Positions 6,853-8,645 of a stretch of 8,645 nt of DNA are shown piece by piece. The stretch is from Planctomycetota bacterium (GTDB lineage Bacteria > Planctomycetota > Planctomycetia > Planctomycetales > Planctomycetaceae), in assembly GCA_026692825.1 (NCBI GenBank), contig JAPLOC010000804.1, forward strand, positions 1-8,645. Reading direction: 5' to 3'. The position numbers and the translations under genes were made by a program. Position 1 is the stretch's first letter. Every line of letters begins with the position of its first letter. A model generated the notes under the pieces. The model was not told the DNA's origin. It saw only the letters and a program-made list of their open reading frames with translations, and did no database searches.

Positions 6853-6889
6853 TTCGCCACTTTTTTCTGAATTTCTTGTACGTGGCGAA
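6853..6889. promoter_or_regulatory. Inverted repeat in the divergent intergenic region
   Basis: TTCGCCAC (6853-6860) and GTGGCGAA (6882-6889) form a perfect 8-bp inverted repeat around a 21-base AT-rich spacer. A smaller repeat GCGAA/TTCGC (6838-6842 with 6846-6850) lies next to it. The site is in the 296-bp gap between the divergent genes starting at 6684 and 6981, about 90 bases before the latter. It could be an operator or a 5' mRNA hairpin. Nearby TATTAC (6904) and TATAGC (6911) could serve as -10 elements, but no -35 partner is convincing. The rest of the gap shows no other clear feature. Confidence 0.3.
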
Positions 6890-6980
6890 GAGCCAAGGAC
6901 CACTATTACCTATAGCCCCCCGCAGACACGGATGGCGGGATTTCTAAACACCCGGACCACGATTCGAACGGATCTGCTCC

Positions 6981-8645
6981 ATGCGACTCACGTTACGCAC
7001 GCTCCTGGCCTATCTCGACGATGTGCTGCCGGCCACCCAGGCACGCGAGATTGGCGAGAAGATCGAGGAAAGCGCGGTCGCTGGCTCGCTCATCAGTCGA
7101 ATTCGCGAGGTCATGCGTCGACGTCGGCTGACAGCTCCGACACTGACGGGACCGGGGGCCGGCATTGATGCGAACGCCGTCGCGGAATATCTCGACAACA
7201 CCCTGCCTCCCGATGGTGTCGCCGACGTCGAGAAGATCTGCCTGGAGTCCGACATTCACCTGGCTGAGGTGGCGGCGTGTCACCAGATTCTCCCGTTGGT
7301 GCTAGGAGAGCGCGTGGACATGCCCCCCCGACTCAGGGAACGGATGTATGGACTCGGACCGAGTGTCGCGCGGGTCGAAGTCGTAGGAGCCGCCCCTACG
7401 GTCCTGGAGGCGGGCGAATTGGAATCCGCAGACCTGAATAGCGTGCTGTCGCAGGCTCCGGCGGCCCCGCGTCCACAACCACTCGGGCCGCCGCAGCCCC
7501 TCGCGGCAACCGCCCCCAAATCGCCTGCGGTGCAACCCAAGCCAGTCCCGCCACCTGGCTCGTTTCAAGACTCACTGCCCGATTACTTGCGTCCCAAGCG
7601 GGACTTCAAGAAGACCGCTGGTTATGCAGCCGCGCTGCTGGTGCTGCTGGGTTGGGGATTCCTCACGTTCCGTAATTCGCCATTTGGATCGGGCGAGCCG
7701 GCGGATGATGCGAATGGTCCTGGGAAGGATCGGCGACTGGCTCAGGCGCAAGGTCGGGGTGTGGGAGCGAACCCGGAATCCGGCAGCGATTCGCCCGGGG
7801 ACGACGAAACTGAACCAACCGACGCCGGCGATTCGAACGATTCGTCCGCAGAACCCATCCGCAATAAGTCGACACCAGACAAGTCCCACGGCAAGAGTTC
7901 TCCGACGGAAGGGCGGGGGGCGACCGGCAACCGGGTCGCGGATTCCGAGGCAGATTCGGGAAAACCACGGGGAGCGAAAGCGTCGCCCCCAACCGGCGAT
8001 CTGGGAGACGAACTGGACAATGCCGCTCCACCGTATCGAAAGAAGGACAAAGCCCAACCGAAGGGGAAGGACGTGGCGGGTAAATCCAAGCCGCCTGCCA
8101 AATCGGAAAAAGAGGCCGGCGAAGACAAAACCACCCAGGAAAGCCCGGTCGAGCCCCAGGCTCCCAAATCGATTGGAAAGTACGTGTCGACGGACGGCGT
8201 CGCGTTGCGGTTCAACCCGTCGGACGAAGGCTGGCACGTGATCCCAACGGGAACTCAAATTGACCCGGGAGCCGATCTGGTGGCCCCCACTCCCTTCGAA
8301 GCCGTTCTGGAATTGAACGGGGGGTCGGTGACGCTGCTTCCCGGGACGTCGATTTCCTGGATGGGAGAGAATGGTGGCGGACCGCTGGGAATTCAATTGC
8401 GACAGGGACGCGTCCTGATTCGGCCAAATTCTTCGGGACACAAGCGCCCCGAGTCACTGATTCTTGGTGTTGCGCTGGGAGGAACATTGTGGCGAGTTGA
8501 GTTGTCGCCGGACGCGGTGTGCGGATTGGAATCGATGCCACCGCTCCCTTCGCGATTCGAACAGACCGCGACCACGTTGGGGGGGCTCTCTTCGATCCAC
8601 CTGGCATCGGGACGCGCCAAACTGGTCCAGACCGGAGCCGACGAA
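6981..8645 (+). CDS. Membrane protein with anti-sigma-like repeats and FecR-like domain (3'-truncated)
   Basis: The first 555 residues of a larger protein, open to the window end without a stop. Residues 1-46 and 65-105 are two related helical segments, each with YLD..LP (11-17 and 70-76). They resemble the zinc-binding anti-sigma domain but lack its HxxxCxxC ligands. A Pro/Ala-rich stretch follows (158-193), then one membrane helix (about 212-230, AGYAAALLVLLGWGFLTF). Residues 232-398 are a long Ser/Asp/Lys/Pro-rich linker, probably outside the membrane. From about 400 there is a FecR-like beta region: FEAVLELNGGSVTLLPGTSI (439-458) and IQLRQGRVLIRP (471-482). The layout of inner N-terminus, one helix and outer FecR-like domain is that of a transmembrane sensor or anti-sigma regulator; partner and signal are unknown. 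The opening residues match, from memory, a family widespread in planctomycetes. The ATG is chosen because the repeat begins right after it; no clear Shine-Dalgarno precedes it. Confidence 0.85.
   Translation, partial: MRLTLRTLLAYLDDVLPATQAREIGEKIEESAVAGSLISRIREVMRRRRLTAPTLTGPGAGIDANAVAEYLDNTLPPDGVADVEKICLESDIHLAEVAACHQILPLVLGERVDMPPRLRERMYGLGPSVARVEVVGAAPTVLEAGELESADLNSVLSQAPAAPRPQPLGPPQPLAATAPKSPAVQPKPVPPPGSFQDSLPDYLRPKRDFKKTAGYAAALLVLLGWGFLTFRNSPFGSGEPADDANGPGKDRRLAQAQGRGVGANPESGSDSPGDDETEPTDAGDSNDSSAEPIRNKSTPDKSHGKSSPTEGRGATGNRVADSEADSGKPRGAKASPPTGDLGDELDNAAPPYRKKDKAQPKGKDVAGKSKPPAKSEKEAGEDKTTQESPVEPQAPKSIGKYVSTDGVALRFNPSDEGWHVIPTGTQIDPGADLVAPTPFEAVLELNGGSVTLLPGTSISWMGENGGGPLGIQLRQGRVLIRPNSSGHKRPESLILGVALGGTLWRVELSPDAVCGLESMPPLPSRFEQTATTLGGLSSIHLASGRAKLVQTGADE

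Noticed and set aside
6305..7168. 287-codon plus-strand frame spanning the gap before the FecR-like gene
   Set aside because: It overlaps two supported genes in other frames, and its product is Arg/Ser/Thr-rich with no domain.
7624..8241. 205-codon plus-strand frame inside the FecR-like gene
   Set aside because: It is a shifted reading of the linker, very Arg/Pro-rich with no domain.
7572..8441. 289-codon minus-strand open frame within the FecR-like gene
   Set aside because: The plus-strand frame is continuous with a membrane helix, linker and FecR-like motifs; the antisense product is low-complexity and Arg-rich.

Overview
The window looks like a stretch of GC-rich chromosome from a member of the Planctomycetota. 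The strongest clue is the last gene (from 6981). Its opening, MRLTLRTLLAYLDD, followed by a second YLDNTLP segment, matches from memory a family common in planctomycetes. A ScpB with an N-terminal extension, an RNase D with a long C-terminal part, and several genes without a clear Shine-Dalgarno site fit the same picture. This taxonomic call is inference; no rRNA or other marker gene is present.

Layout. (1) At 2-697 (+) is the C-terminal part of a trans-sulfuration PLP enzyme of the cystathionine gamma-synthase/gamma-lyase type. Its start lies outside the window. (2) At 823-2013 (-) is a complete, divergent relative of the same fold family, convergent with gene 1; a strong hairpin terminator at 740-770 lies between them. 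(3) At 2183-3370 (+) is RNase D (rnd), divergent from gene 2 across about 170 bp. (4) At 3472-4914 (+) is a 480-residue acidic protein of unknown function with a Cys-flanked (His-Asp)n tract. (5) At 5106-5837 (-) is scpB. It lies downstream of, and probably in one transcript with, (6) a membrane-anchored hypothetical protein at 5896-6684 (-) that has a very strong ribosome binding site. (7) From 6981 to the window end (+) is the first 555 residues of a membrane protein. It has two degenerate anti-sigma-like repeats, one membrane helix, a long charged linker and a FecR-like outer domain.

The genes do not form one pathway. They cover sulfur amino acid metabolism (1, 2), RNA 3'-end processing (3), chromosome segregation (5) and probable envelope signalling or sensing (7), plus two proteins with no assigned role (4, 6). 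No mobile element, CRISPR array, tRNA or rRNA was seen, and I found no clear new multi-gene system. The points most worth a second look are the His/Cys tract of gene 4, the tandem repeat in gene 7, Glu in place of the expected active-site Asp 85 in RNase D, the pairing of scpB with an unknown membrane protein, and an 8-bp inverted repeat between genes 6 and 7.
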